Below the pieces are notes generated by a model that made no database searches, was not told the DNA's origin, and saw only the letters and a list, made by a program, of their open reading frames with translations. A stretch of 38,340 nucleotides of DNA, taken from assembly GCA_003260025.2 (NCBI GenBank), contig QFZU02000158.1, forward strand, positions 1-38,340. The letters are read 5' to 3'. Origin of the DNA: Microbispora triticiradicis. Lineage in GTDB: Bacteria > Actinomycetota > Actinomycetes > Streptosporangiales > Streptosporangiaceae. The position numbers were made by a program, and so were the translations under genes. Shown here one piece after another: positions 14,695-25,479 of the stretch. How positions within the stretch are numbered: position 1 is the first letter of the stretch; each line of letters starts with the position of its first letter.

Positions 14695-15222
14695 TCACTC
14701 CTCTGGACGGGCGGGCTCGGACGGGGCCTGGGGCCCGGTCATGACACGCGGATCGACGGCCCGGGGGTAGATCGCGCGCGGATCGAGGGCCCCCGGGTGG
14801 ATCGCGCGGGGGTCGACGGCGCCGGGGCCGGTGACACGGGGGTTGGCGACACCGGGGCTTGTGACACGGGGGCCGGTGATGCCGGGCGCCTCGATGGAGG
14901 GCAGCAGCCCGGGCGAGTTGCCTGGCACGTACGCGGTGTTCTGCCACGAGCGGGTGTGGGTGCGCGGGGGGATCATGAGCTGGCGCGCGTCGTCGTCGTC
15001 CACCTGAAGCGGGGATCGCCCACCGGACTCTCCGGCGCGGCACCGCAGCGCCGCGGGCTCGATCGTGAGCTCCATCATCCGCAACTGCGCCTGCAGCCGG
15101 GCGAGTTCGGCGCGAGCCTGACCGAGCGCCTCGTACTGCGCCGTGAGGTAACCGGCGACACCCGGGACCACGGCGGCGAGCACCGTTGCGGAGGCGAGAG
15201 TCAGGATCACTCGCTTGGACAT
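14695..15222 (-). CDS. Membrane-anchored protein with decapeptide repeats
   Basis: A 175-aa protein of unknown function. It has one N-terminal hydrophobic segment (residues 5-25, VILTLASATVLAAVVPGVAGYL), then a short coiled coil (about 28-55, EALGQARAELARLQAQLRM). An Arg/Asp-rich linker follows, then a proline-rich tail. Residues 117-166 are five tandem ten-residue units of the form D/N-P-R-V/A-x-x-P-G-A-V. The tail probably extends outside the membrane as an extended spacer. The ATG at 15222 is preceded by GGAGCG. The 3' end lies one base from the convergent TetR gene stop. I see no known domain. Confidence 0.65.
   Translation of the reverse strand: MSKRVILTLASATVLAAVVPGVAGYLTAQYEALGQARAELARLQAQLRMMELTIEPAALRCRAGESGGRSPLQVDDDDARQLMIPPRTHTRSWQNTAYVPGNSPGLLPSIEAPGITGPRVTSPGVANPRVTGPGAVDPRAIHPGALDPRAIYPRAVDPRVMTGPQAPSEPARPEE
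14725..14874 (-). repeat. Five 30-bp repeats encoding a decapeptide
   Basis: The units encode GPRVTSPGVA, NPRVTGPGAV, DPRAIHPGAL, DPRAIYPRAV and DPRVMTGPQA. Conservation is strongest at Pro-Arg and the following Pro. The array forms the C-terminal third of the protein encoded at 14695-15222. Confidence 0.75.
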
Positions 15223-15370
15223 GCTGGACGCTCCTCGCCAGGGCTCGAATGCGCAGGCGTGGTGCGATATGCCCGTCTATCTGCAGAGAAAAGCGCATAG
15301 TAGTGGAAGGTCTACTAATCGTTGCTTCGTCAATGCCTGGCGTTGCCCTGCGAAACGAGGCTCGGGTCGG

Positions 15371-15384
15371 TAGCCTCGGCACTG
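15371..15384 (+). promoter_or_regulatory. -10 element of the TPR-like gene, probably leaderless
   Basis: TAGCCT (15371-15376) fits TANNNT and ends seven bases before the GTG at 15384. No Shine-Dalgarno is present, so the message probably begins at or next to the start codon. Confidence 0.4.
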
Positions 15385-15923
15385 TGGCACATGTGACAAA
15401 TGAGCAGGTGGACCGTCTGCTCGAACAGGCCCTGCTGCTCGATGACCACGGTGCCCTCGCCCGTCGCCTCGACGCGCTGGCCCAGGGGTACGAGTCGGGC
15501 GAGATGTCGAGGGCGGCGATCCTCATGCTCGCGGCGGAGGAGTGGCGCCAGGCCGGCCAGCCGGCCGCCGCGCTGGACCGCTACCAGAGCGCCATCGAGG
15601 ACGGAGGAGAGGTGCCGGTGGATCCACGCGCCGGCATCGCCGACACCCTGTTCGAGCTGGACCGGCCGGACGAGGCCAGAGCGTTGATCGCGGCGATCCG
15701 GGCGGGCGACTGGAACCCGGCCACCGCGCTCACCATCGCCGAGACCCTGGTCGCGTACGGCGACGCGGAGGCGGCGCACGACTGGGCCACCGAAGGCATC
15801 CGCGCCTGCGGCCCCACCGGTTCGGGCATCCGCGACTCGCTGCTGCGCACCCGCTACCGCATCCGGGTCGATCTCGGGCTGCCCGAGGACGACCTCGACG
15901 CCCTCCTCGACATCACCCGCTGA
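15384..15923 (+). CDS. Tetratricopeptide-like helical protein
   Basis: A 179-aa cytoplasmic protein with repeated helix pairs typical of TPR folds. Recognisable units include MLAAEEWRQAGQPAAALDRYQSAIED, IADTLFELDRPDEARALIAAI and ETLVAYGDAEAAHDWATEGI. The GTG at 15384 is preferred; the frame stays open upstream to 15186, but that part is antisense to the signal region of the neighbouring gene. TPR proteins are scaffolds for protein contacts, and nothing nearby identifies the partner. The gene is followed by a 285-bp repeat-bearing spacer ending in a strong terminator. Confidence 0.75.
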   Translation: MAHVTNEQVDRLLEQALLLDDHGALARRLDALAQGYESGEMSRAAILMLAAEEWRQAGQPAAALDRYQSAIEDGGEVPVDPRAGIADTLFELDRPDEARALIAAIRAGDWNPATALTIAETLVAYGDAEAAHDWATEGIRACGPTGSGIRDSLLRTRYRIRVDLGLPEDDLDALLDITR

Positions 15924-15997
15924 GCCGCCGACCGCCCGTATCCCGGCGACGAATCCGTGGCTGTCCCCTGAGAGCTCCGGCATCCCGGGAACGAGGT

Positions 15998-16025
15998 GTC
16001 ACGGCTTCTCGAAGCGGAGCGCCGT
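15998..16025. repeat. 28-bp perfect direct repeat, copy 1
   Basis: The block begins GTCACGGCTTCTCGAAGC and ends GCCGT. It contains GCTTC-TC-GAAGC, and its ends ACGGC/GCCGT can pair, so it can fold in two alternative ways. An identical copy lies at 16092-16119. Confidence 0.9.
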
Positions 16026-16091
16026 GAACGACCCCGGTACGGGTCGCACGTGGCACCGGTGTCCCCGGGACGAGATAGGGACTGCGTGTCA

Positions 16092-16119
16092 GTCACGGCT
16101 TCTCGAAGCGGAGCGCCGT
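16092..16119. repeat. 28-bp perfect direct repeat, copy 2
   Basis: Identical to 15998-16025, 94 bases downstream. Identity over all 28 bases in a non-coding spacer suggests recent duplication or selection on the sequence. Confidence 0.9.
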
Positions 16120-16167
16120 AGCCGGTCGCGGTCGGTCGCCGGTGAGTACTGCTGTCCTGGGAACGAG

Positions 16168-16195
16168 AAAGGGGCCGTGTATCACGGCCCCCTTT
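16168..16195. terminator. Strong bidirectional terminator
   Basis: AAAGGGGCCGTG, a TAT loop and CACGGCCCCCTTT form a nearly perfect 12-bp stem with one bulged base. It has A residues on one side and T residues on the other, so it can work on both strands. It separates the convergent TPR-like gene (plus) and the secreted repeat protein (minus, ending 16209). Confidence 0.85.
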
Positions 16196-16208
16196 GTCGT
16201 GTGCCGGG

Positions 16209-17873
16209 TCAGGGCAGGATCCTGTTCCCGGTCGCGGCGGCGAAGTCGGTCACCCCGTGCGTGCCCGTCGCCCTGGTGAGGGCGGCAGGGGTGGTGATGT
16301 CGCCGCCCTGCGGGTGCGCGGCGGCCCGGGGGTACTCGCGCGGCTGGAGACGCGGAACGCGTCTGCCGCCCACCGTCTCAGGCTGGACGGCCGGTGCGAT
16401 CTTCCTGCCCTGTGCTGCCTTACCCGGTGCTGCCTTGCCCTGTCCTGCCTTGCCCTGCGCCGCTCTGTCCTGGCCGGCGGCCTGCGGCCTTCCGGCCTGG
16501 GCCGGTGCGGCGGCGTCGTCGCGCTGACGCCTGTGCCCGGCGCCGTTCTTCCGCTCGGTCGCCGTCCCGGTGTCCTCCTGGGCCGCGCTCGCCGGCCGGC
16601 CCGCCTGGTTCGCAGCCTGCTCCGGCGTCCCGTCCTGCTTGTGGGGATGGTGCCTGCGGTGCGGGTGCTTGCGTGGGAAGGTCTCGGTGGTCTGCTCCTG
16701 ACCGGAGGCGCCGCTCTGGGAACTGGTGCTGACGGTGCTGCTCTGTGGCGTCAGTCCGGCCTGCTCGGCGGGGCGTGCGGCGGACCCCTGCCCGGCGGGG
16801 TTCTGCCCCGCGGGGTTGTGGGCGACCGGGTTGTGGGCGGCGGTGTTGTGGGCTGGGGTGTTGTGGGCGGCGCGGCTCTGCCCGCCGGCGTTGCCCGCCT
16901 CTTCCTCCGGCCTCGGGTGCCGACGCGCCCGCGGCCGCCCCTCGGTGAGGGGACGCACCCGCTCCTGCTCGGCCGGCTCGCCGCGTAGTCCCTGCGGCGC
17001 CTGCGGCGGGCAGGCTGCGTCCGAGGCGCTGGGCCTGGCGGGCGCGACGGCGAGGAGCGGAACGGCGCTCCTGGCGGGAAGCAGCGTGCCGGAGTTCGCG
17101 ACAGGCGCGGTGGCCGGCACACGCGACCCCGCCACGGTCGCCGCCGGTGCCGTGAGCGACCTCGCGGGCGACGAGAGGGCCGAGGCGCCCGCGGCGAGCG
17201 GCTTCGTGGCCGACGGAAGCCCGGACGTGCCAAGGGATATCGGCTTCGTCGACGACGGGAGGACCGATGTGCCGGCGGAGATCGGCTTCGCCGCTGACGG
17301 AGCGGTGGCCAGGCCGACGGGGAGAGACTTCGCCGGTACGCCGGCCGCCGCCGGGGTGGTCGCGCCGCCGGCCGTGCCGGGCACGCGGACCGGCGCGGCT
17401 CCGGCGGCCGGTGCGTTTCCGGTCCTCGGCACCAGGCCCGTCAGCGCCCTGGCGGACGACGTGCCCGGCAGCGCCCGAGGAGCGGTCAGGGCCGGCAGGA
17501 CGGGTTTGGCCGCCACCCCGGCCGGATCCGGGACGGGCCTGCCGGGAAGCGAGCGGTGCCCCTGCCCGGCGGCGGATCCGGCGGCGTCCGCGATGCTCAG
17601 CACGCCCGCCGCCGGGGCCAGGGTGGCCGGAACGCCCCTCACGTTCTGGTCCGTGGCCTCGCGCCGCGCGATCTCGTGACGCGTGACGTCCTGGTCCGTG
17701 CTGTCACGGCCCGTGGCGTCGTGGCCCGTGACGTCGTGGTTTCGGGGACGGCAGGCGTCGGACGACGCGCCGTCCTTCGCCATCGCCGTGCCCCAGGTCA
17801 GCCAGCTCACTCCGGCGGTGACCGCCGCGAGTGCCGCGCACCGCCCTCGAATACTTCGTGATGTCCTGGACAT
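16209..17873 (-). CDS. Secreted low-complexity repeat protein
   Basis: A 554-aa protein of unknown function with no recognised domain. Residues 1-32 are a signal peptide (MSRTSRSIRGR, hydrophobic core, GTAMAKDG). The rest is Ala/Pro/Gly/Ser/Thr-rich and predicted disordered by eye. Four repeat arrays are distinct: pentapeptides at 45-79 (HDATG, RDSTD, QDVTR type), 14-residue units at 196-237 (KPISAGTSVLPSST), AHN pentapeptides at 336-364 and QGK pentapeptides at 471-491. A His/Lys/Arg patch (KHPHRRHHPHK, 402-412) could bind metal or anionic polymer. There is no sortase signal or C-terminal anchor. Codon-position GC bias follows the minus-strand frame and the repeats keep period three, which supports coding. 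It might be a wall or sheath matrix protein, but that is speculation. Confidence 0.7.
   Translation of the reverse strand: MSRTSRSIRGRCAALAAVTAGVSWLTWGTAMAKDGASSDACRPRNHDVTGHDATGRDSTDQDVTRHEIARREATDQNVRGVPATLAPAAGVLSIADAAGSAAGQGHRSLPGRPVPDPAGVAAKPVLPALTAPRALPGTSSARALTGLVPRTGNAPAAGAAPVRVPGTAGGATTPAAAGVPAKSLPVGLATAPSAAKPISAGTSVLPSSTKPISLGTSGLPSATKPLAAGASALSSPARSLTAPAATVAGSRVPATAPVANSGTLLPARSAVPLLAVAPARPSASDAACPPQAPQGLRGEPAEQERVRPLTEGRPRARRHPRPEEEAGNAGGQSRAAHNTPAHNTAAHNPVAHNPAGQNPAGQGSAARPAEQAGLTPQSSTVSTSSQSGASGQEQTTETFPRKHPHRRHHPHKQDGTPEQAANQAGRPASAAQEDTGTATERKNGAGHRRQRDDAAAPAQAGRPQAAGQDRAAQGKAGQGKAAPGKAAQGRKIAPAVQPETVGGRRVPRLQPREYPRAAAHPQGGDITTPAALTRATGTHGVTDFAAATGNRILP
16413..16472 (-). repeat. 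15-bp repeats encoding QGK pentapeptides
   Basis: Four 15-base units, the second and third nearly identical (TGCTGCCTTGCCCTG, TCCTGCCTTGCCCTG), encode the AQGKA-GQGKA-APGKA-AQGRK stretch of the secreted protein. The array is basic and glycine/glutamine-rich. Confidence 0.75.
16816..16875 (-). repeat. 15-bp repeats encoding AHN pentapeptides
   Basis: Four units beginning TTGTGGGC start at 16816, 16831, 16846 and 16861. They encode AHNTP, AHNTA, AHNPV and AHNPA; two diverged GQN units extend the array toward 16786. Confidence 0.85.
17200..17325 (-). repeat. 42-bp repeats encoding 14-residue units
   Basis: Three units of 42 bases start with GGCTTCG at 17200, 17242 and 17284. They encode the KPISxGTSxLPSxT motif three times, the last more degenerate. 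Confidence 0.75.
17653..17742 (-). repeat. 15-bp repeats encoding acidic/basic pentapeptides
   Basis: Six 15-base units run from 17653 to 17742. The clearest are GTGGCGTCGTGGCCC and GTGACGTCGTGGTTT at 17713 and 17728. They encode units with Asp/His/Arg and Thr just after the signal peptide. Confidence 0.75.
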
Positions 17874-17970
17874 CCACGTCCCCCTGATCGCGTACGGTAG
17901 TCCGACGAACGCCGAACGTAGCAGCGAGGGAAAAGGGCGGGGCGCGCTTGCCGCAATGGTGGAGAAGACC

Positions 17971-20562
<2,592 letters not shown>

Positions 20563-20587
20563 ATGACGATGCCTCGATTCCCCGTTA

Positions 20588-20617
20588 AGGCAGGTGGCAG
20601 GTTCAGGCAGGTGGCAG
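20588..20617. repeat. 13-bp direct repeat across the hspR stop codon
   Basis: AGGCAGGTGGCAG occurs at 20588-20600 and 20605-20617, period 17. It covers the hspR stop and most of the hspR-clpB gap, so it may result from a small duplication there. Confidence 0.8.
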
Positions 20618-20950
20618 TTCGTAGCGGACCAGTGCCCGCACCATCGTGAGCTCGCCCCGCAGCCGCGTGACCTCCTCGCGCAGGCGCAGGTTCTCCGTCT
20701 CCAGTTCGAGAATCCGCTTGATGCCGGCGAGGTTGATGCCGTGCTCCTGGGAGAGCCGCTGGACCTCGCGCAGCAGCACGATGTCCCGGGTGGAGTACAG
20801 CCGTCCCCGCCCCGCCGTACGGCCGGGGCTGACGAGGCCGAGCCGGTCGTACTGGCGGAGCGTCTGCGGATGCAGCCCGGACAGCTGGGCGGCCACAGAG
20901 ATCACATAGACAGGTGTGTCGTCGGAGATGTCGAAAAACCTGGCATCCAT
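20603..20950 (-). CDS. hspR: Heat-shock repressor HspR (MerR family)
   Basis: A 115-aa MerR-type repressor. The helix-turn-helix and wing (about 14-55) read [39 protein letters not shown], the classic HspR sequence, followed by a coiled-coil helix ([20 protein letters not shown]). In characterised actinobacteria HspR binds HAIR inverted repeats, with DnaK as co-repressor, so rising misfolded protein relieves repression. Both HAIR sites are upstream of dnaK in this window. The ATG at 20950 follows the dnaJ stop by 4 bp, so it is part of the same operon. Confidence 0.96.
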   Translation of the reverse strand: MDARFFDISDDTPVYVISVAAQLSGLHPQTLRQYDRLGLVSPGRTAGRGRLYSTRDIVLLREVQRLSQEHGINLAGIKRILELETENLRLREEVTRLRGELTMVRALVRYELPPA

Positions 20951-20954
20951 CGGC

Positions 20955-22130
20955 TCACTCGCTTCTGGCCTGCTTGATCAGCTCTTCGCGGAGGTCCGGC
21001 CCCTCGGTCGCGTTCCTGAACTCCTCAAGGGCCGCGCGGGCCTTGTCGTCCAGGTTCTGCGGCACCATCACCTGGACGGTGACCAGCAGATCGGCCTTGG
21101 TGCCGTCCTTGCGCGGGGCCCCGCGCCCGCGCACCCGGAAGGTCCGCCCGTTCGGCGTGCCCTCGGGGATTCGGAGGGTCACCGGCATGCCCTTGAGCGT
21201 CGGCACCTTGATCTCGGCGCCGAGCGCGGCCTCGGGGAAGGTGACGGGGACCGTGACGGTCAGGTTCTCCCCGCTGCGGCCGAACACCGGGTGCGGCTTC
21301 ACGTGTACCAGCACGTAGAGGTCGCCGGCCGGGCCGCCGTTCTCCCCCGGCGCGCCCTTGCCCTTGATCCTGATGCGCTGGCCGTCGCCGACCCCGGCGG
21401 GAATGCGCGCCTGGATCGTGCGGGTGCTCTTGCCGCGCCCGCTGCCCTCGCAGACGGGGCAGGGGTCGTCGACCACCAGGCCCCGGCCGCGGCAGTCACG
21501 GCACGGCTCGGAGAAGGCGAAGTTGCCGAGGTTGCGGCTGGCGGCCCCGGTTCCCTCGCAGGTCGGGCAGACCCTCGGCGTGGTGCCGGCCTTCGCCCCC
21601 GTGCCGCCGCAGGCCGCGCAGGCGGACGAACTGGTGAGCCGGAGCGACACCGTGGTGCCGTCGACCGCCTCGCCGAAGGCGAGCGTCACCTCGGACTCGA
21701 CGTCCTGGCCGCGCCGTGGCCGGCCGGTGGTGGTGGTCGTGCGCGGGCCGCCGCCCCGGTTGAACAGCCCGCCGAAGAGGTCCCCGATCCGTTCGCCCGA
21801 ACCCGAGCCCCCGAACAGGTCGCCGAGGTCGAAGTTGAAGCTGCCGCCGCCTGGCCGCTGGCCACCCGCGCCGGTGAACCCGCCCACGCCGGACCCGAAC
21901 AGCGTGCGCGCCTCGTCGTACTCCTTGCGCCGCTTGGCGTCGGAGAGCACGTCGTAGGCCGCGGAGACCTCCTTGAACTTCTCCTCGGTCTGCTTGTTGC
22001 CAGGGTTCGCGTCGGGGTGGTACTGCCGGGCGAGCTTGCGGTACGCCTTCTTGATTTCCTCGGCGCTCGCGGTCTTGGGCACACCAAGGACGGCGTAGTA
22101 GTCCTTTTCCAAGTAGTCCTTGGTGCTCAT
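20955..22130 (-). CDS. dnaJ: Co-chaperone DnaJ
   Basis: The 391-aa type I DnaJ. It has the J domain (10-75) with HPD at 38-40 to stimulate DnaK ATPase, a Gly/Phe-rich linker (80-130), and a zinc domain with four CxxC pairs (171/174, 188/191, 210/213, 224/227). The first two read CAACGGTG and CPTCEGTG; the third is CRDCRGRG. The C-terminal substrate-binding domain includes [14 protein letters not shown]. The ATG at 22130 has GAAGGAAG upstream. It is separated from grpE by 78 bp containing a long hairpin, an unusual gap in an otherwise tightly packed operon. Confidence 0.97.
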   Translation of the reverse strand: MSTKDYLEKDYYAVLGVPKTASAEEIKKAYRKLARQYHPDANPGNKQTEEKFKEVSAAYDVLSDAKRRKEYDEARTLFGSGVGGFTGAGGQRPGGGSFNFDLGDLFGGSGSGERIGDLFGGLFNRGGGPRTTTTTGRPRRGQDVESEVTLAFGEAVDGTTVSLRLTSSSACAACGGTGAKAGTTPRVCPTCEGTGAASRNLGNFAFSEPCRDCRGRGLVVDDPCPVCEGSGRGKSTRTIQARIPAGVGDGQRIRIKGKGAPGENGGPAGDLYVLVHVKPHPVFGRSGENLTVTVPVTFPEAALGAEIKVPTLKGMPVTLRIPEGTPNGRTFRVRGRGAPRKDGTKADLLVTVQVMVPQNLDDKARAALEEFRNATEGPDLREELIKQARSE

Positions 22131-22165
22131 CTATCGCTTCCTTCACACGAAAGGGGAGTGACTGA

Positions 22166-22199
22166 GGTCTCTCCCGATCCTTCCCGATCGGGAGAGACC
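22166..22199 (-). terminator. 14-bp perfect stem-loop between grpE and dnaJ
   Basis: GGTCTCTCCCGATC (22166-22179) and GATCGGGAGAGACC (22186-22199) pair perfectly around a six-base loop. On the minus-strand transcript it lies 10 bases after the grpE stop and is not followed by a U-tract. It may be an attenuator, a processing site or a 3' stabiliser that lowers dnaJ-hspR-clpB expression relative to dnaK-grpE. Confidence 0.75.
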
Positions 22200-22208
22200 C
22201 CGGGCTGT

Positions 22209-22855
22209 TCAGTTCTCGTCGGATCCATCGGCGGCGCCGGAGTCGTCCGCCGCGTCGCGCGGCGCCTCCTCCTCGCTCGGCTCGGCGACGGCCACCCGGG
22301 CCGGGCGCAGGATCCGGTCGTTGATCCGGTAGCCCGGCTGGAGGATCTCGACGCACGTCGGCTCCGTCACCTCCGCCGAGTAGCTGTGCAGCAGGGCCTC
22401 GTGCACGGTCGGGTCGAAGGGGTCGCCCTTCGTGCCGTACGTGGCCAGGCCCAGCTTGCCGACGGCCGCCTCCAGCGACTCGCTCACCTTCGCGAAGCCG
22501 CCGGTGAGCTCGCCGTGGTCGCGGGCGCGCCCGATGTCGTCGAGCACCGGCAGCAACTCGGTGAGCACGCTCGCGACGGCCTGCTCCTTGACGGTGATCC
22601 GGTCGCGCTCGACCCGCTTGCGGTAGTTGCTGAACTCCGCCTGCAGGCGCTGGAGATCGGCGGTGCGCTCGGCGAGCAGGTCCGCGGCGGACCCGTCGGC
22701 CGCCACGGCCTCGGGCTCCTGGGCGACGGAGGAGGACTCCTCCTGCGCCACGCCGTCGTCCGCCGTGGTGGCCTCGCGGGCCCTGCCGGTCTCCGGGTCG
22801 ATCTTGCGGTTGTCGCGGATCACCGGCTCCTCCCCGGAACCGTTCTCACGCGGGC

Positions 22856-22859
<4 letters not shown>
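22209..22859 (-). CDS. grpE: Nucleotide exchange factor GrpE
   Basis: The 216-aa GrpE, which releases ADP from DnaK. An acidic, disordered N-terminal part (1-60) leads into the long dimerising helix ([27 protein letters not shown], about 61-90). The beta domain follows, with [14 protein letters not shown] and [23 protein letters not shown] as the family signature. The tail is acidic. The GTG at 22859 overlaps the dnaK stop codon as GTGA, indicating translational coupling. Confidence 0.97.
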
Positions 22860-24730
<1,871 letters not shown>

Positions 24731-24752
24731 GAGTACGTCCTTGTAGTCAAAG

Positions 24753-24771
24753 TTGAGTCGGTCAGACTCAA
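24753..24771. promoter_or_regulatory. HAIR operator 1 (HspR site)
   Basis: TTGAGT-N7-ACTCAA matches the HAIR consensus CTTGAGT-N7-ACTCAAG over its inner arms. It lies 22 bp upstream of the dnaK ATG, just downstream of the predicted -10, where bound HspR would block transcription. Confidence 0.9.
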
Positions 24772-24800
24772 ATGATGGACCCGATCCGGGTTCCTGTCAA
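24772..24800 (-). promoter_or_regulatory. dnaK operon promoter
   Basis: On the minus strand TTGACA (24795-24800, consensus -35) and CATCAT (24772-24777, -10) are 17 bases apart. The pair lies exactly between the two HAIR operators, which supports the call. Confidence 0.8.
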
Positions 24801-24804
24801 ACGT

Positions 24805-24825
24805 CTTGAGTCTACGAGGCTCAAC
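24805..24825. promoter_or_regulatory. HAIR operator 2 (HspR site)
   Basis: CTTGAGT-N7-GCTCAAC matches the consensus at 12 of 14 arm positions. It sits immediately upstream of the -35 element of the dnaK promoter. Confidence 0.88.
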
Positions 24826-24890
24826 CCCGGGGCGCGCGGATTTAGTCCCCGCATCCGCGATTCCGCACCACGTCCGCGCCTGCCCCATCC

Positions 24891-24920
24891 AGGGCGAAGC
24901 TCACGGCCCGGCTTCGCCCT
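24891..24920 (-). terminator. Hairpin at the end of the lipoprotein gene
   Basis: AGGGCGAAGC (24891-24900) and GCTTCGCCCT (24911-24920) pair perfectly over ten bases around a ten-base loop. The stem begins within the stop codon of the gene ending at 24919 and would insulate the dnaK promoter from that transcript. Confidence 0.65.
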
Positions 24921-25401
24921 ACTTGGCGCCGTCCACCACCTTCCGGTCACCCAGAGGGGACTCGAGCCGCACCTGCGTGGTCTTCCGGATGGCGATCGCG
25001 ATGCAGACGGCGTCGGGGGAGCGCCGGTCCTGCCCCTCGTACACGGTGACCGTCACCTCGCGCGCGGTCTCCTTCACGTCGACGTGGTCGAGCACCTGGC
25101 AGGGCTCCACGCCCGACCACCACACGACGTCGAGAGAGCGGCCGCCGTCCGCGGGCGTGGCGCTCTCCCACGGGACCGCGCGCGTGTTCAGGGTGGGCCC
25201 CGCCGGGGTCACGGGGGACGCGGAGGCGCCGGGCGCGACGGTCCCGGCCCCCGGCGGGACCACCGGAGCCGGAGCCGACTGGGGACCCGTCCCGGCGCCG
25301 GAGGGTGAGCCCTCCGGCTGCTCGGGGTGGGCCGAGGTGGAGGACGCCCCTCCGCAGGCGACCGCCAGGAACAGGAGGGCCACGAGCCAGAGCTTTCTCA
25401 T
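24919..25401 (-). CDS. Hypothetical lipoprotein
   Basis: A 160-aa exported lipoprotein of unknown function. The signal MRKLWLVALLFLAVAC ends in lipobox LAVAC. A Ser/Pro/Gly-rich spacer (about 18-70) leads to a compact domain of about 90 residues with two cysteines (EPCQVLDHV and DAVCIAIAI) that could form a disulfide, and a beta-rich pattern (REVTVTVYEG, TTQVRLESPLGDRKVVD). GGGAC precedes the ATG at 25401. It is divergent from the ABC exporter genes with 70 bp between starts. I see no family I can name. Confidence 0.75.
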   Translation of the reverse strand: MRKLWLVALLFLAVACGGASSTSAHPEQPEGSPSGAGTGPQSAPAPVVPPGAGTVAPGASASPVTPAGPTLNTRAVPWESATPADGGRSLDVVWWSGVEPCQVLDHVDVKETAREVTVTVYEGQDRRSPDAVCIAIAIRKTTQVRLESPLGDRKVVDGAK

Positions 25402-25435
25402 GTCCCTTACACGGCTGTCAAGCGCCGGTGGTTCA

Positions 25436-25479
25436 TTGACGTGCCGGGCTGCGCGGGCTTAATTTCATCAAATGATGAA
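25436..25479 (+). promoter_or_regulatory. Promoter and start-codon operator of the ABC exporter
   Basis: TTGACG (25436-25441) and TAATTT (25460-25465) are 18 bases apart, and the -10 ends six bases before the ATG at 25472, so the message is probably leaderless. The inverted repeat TTCATCA-AA-TGATGAA (25464-25479) covers the -10 end and the start codon. A repressor bound there would block both polymerase and translation start. No regulator gene adjoins it. Confidence 0.65.

Larger units (their letters stand above)
15940..16167. repeat. Imperfect tandem repeats in the spacer after the TPR gene
   Basis: A motif like CCCGGGAACGAG recurs near 15985, 16064 and 16156, with a degenerate copy near 15940. 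It is followed in two of the units by the same 28-bp block. The units are roughly 80-92 bp long and differ by a 15-bp insertion. This makes a three- to four-unit degenerate array between convergent genes, with no credible open frame. Confidence 0.7.

Noticed and set aside
15924..16167. Possible tRNA or CRISPR-like array
   Set aside because: No T-loop GGTTCGA or CCA end is present. The repeat count is too low and spacer lengths are irregular for CRISPR; the sequences between copies are themselves related.
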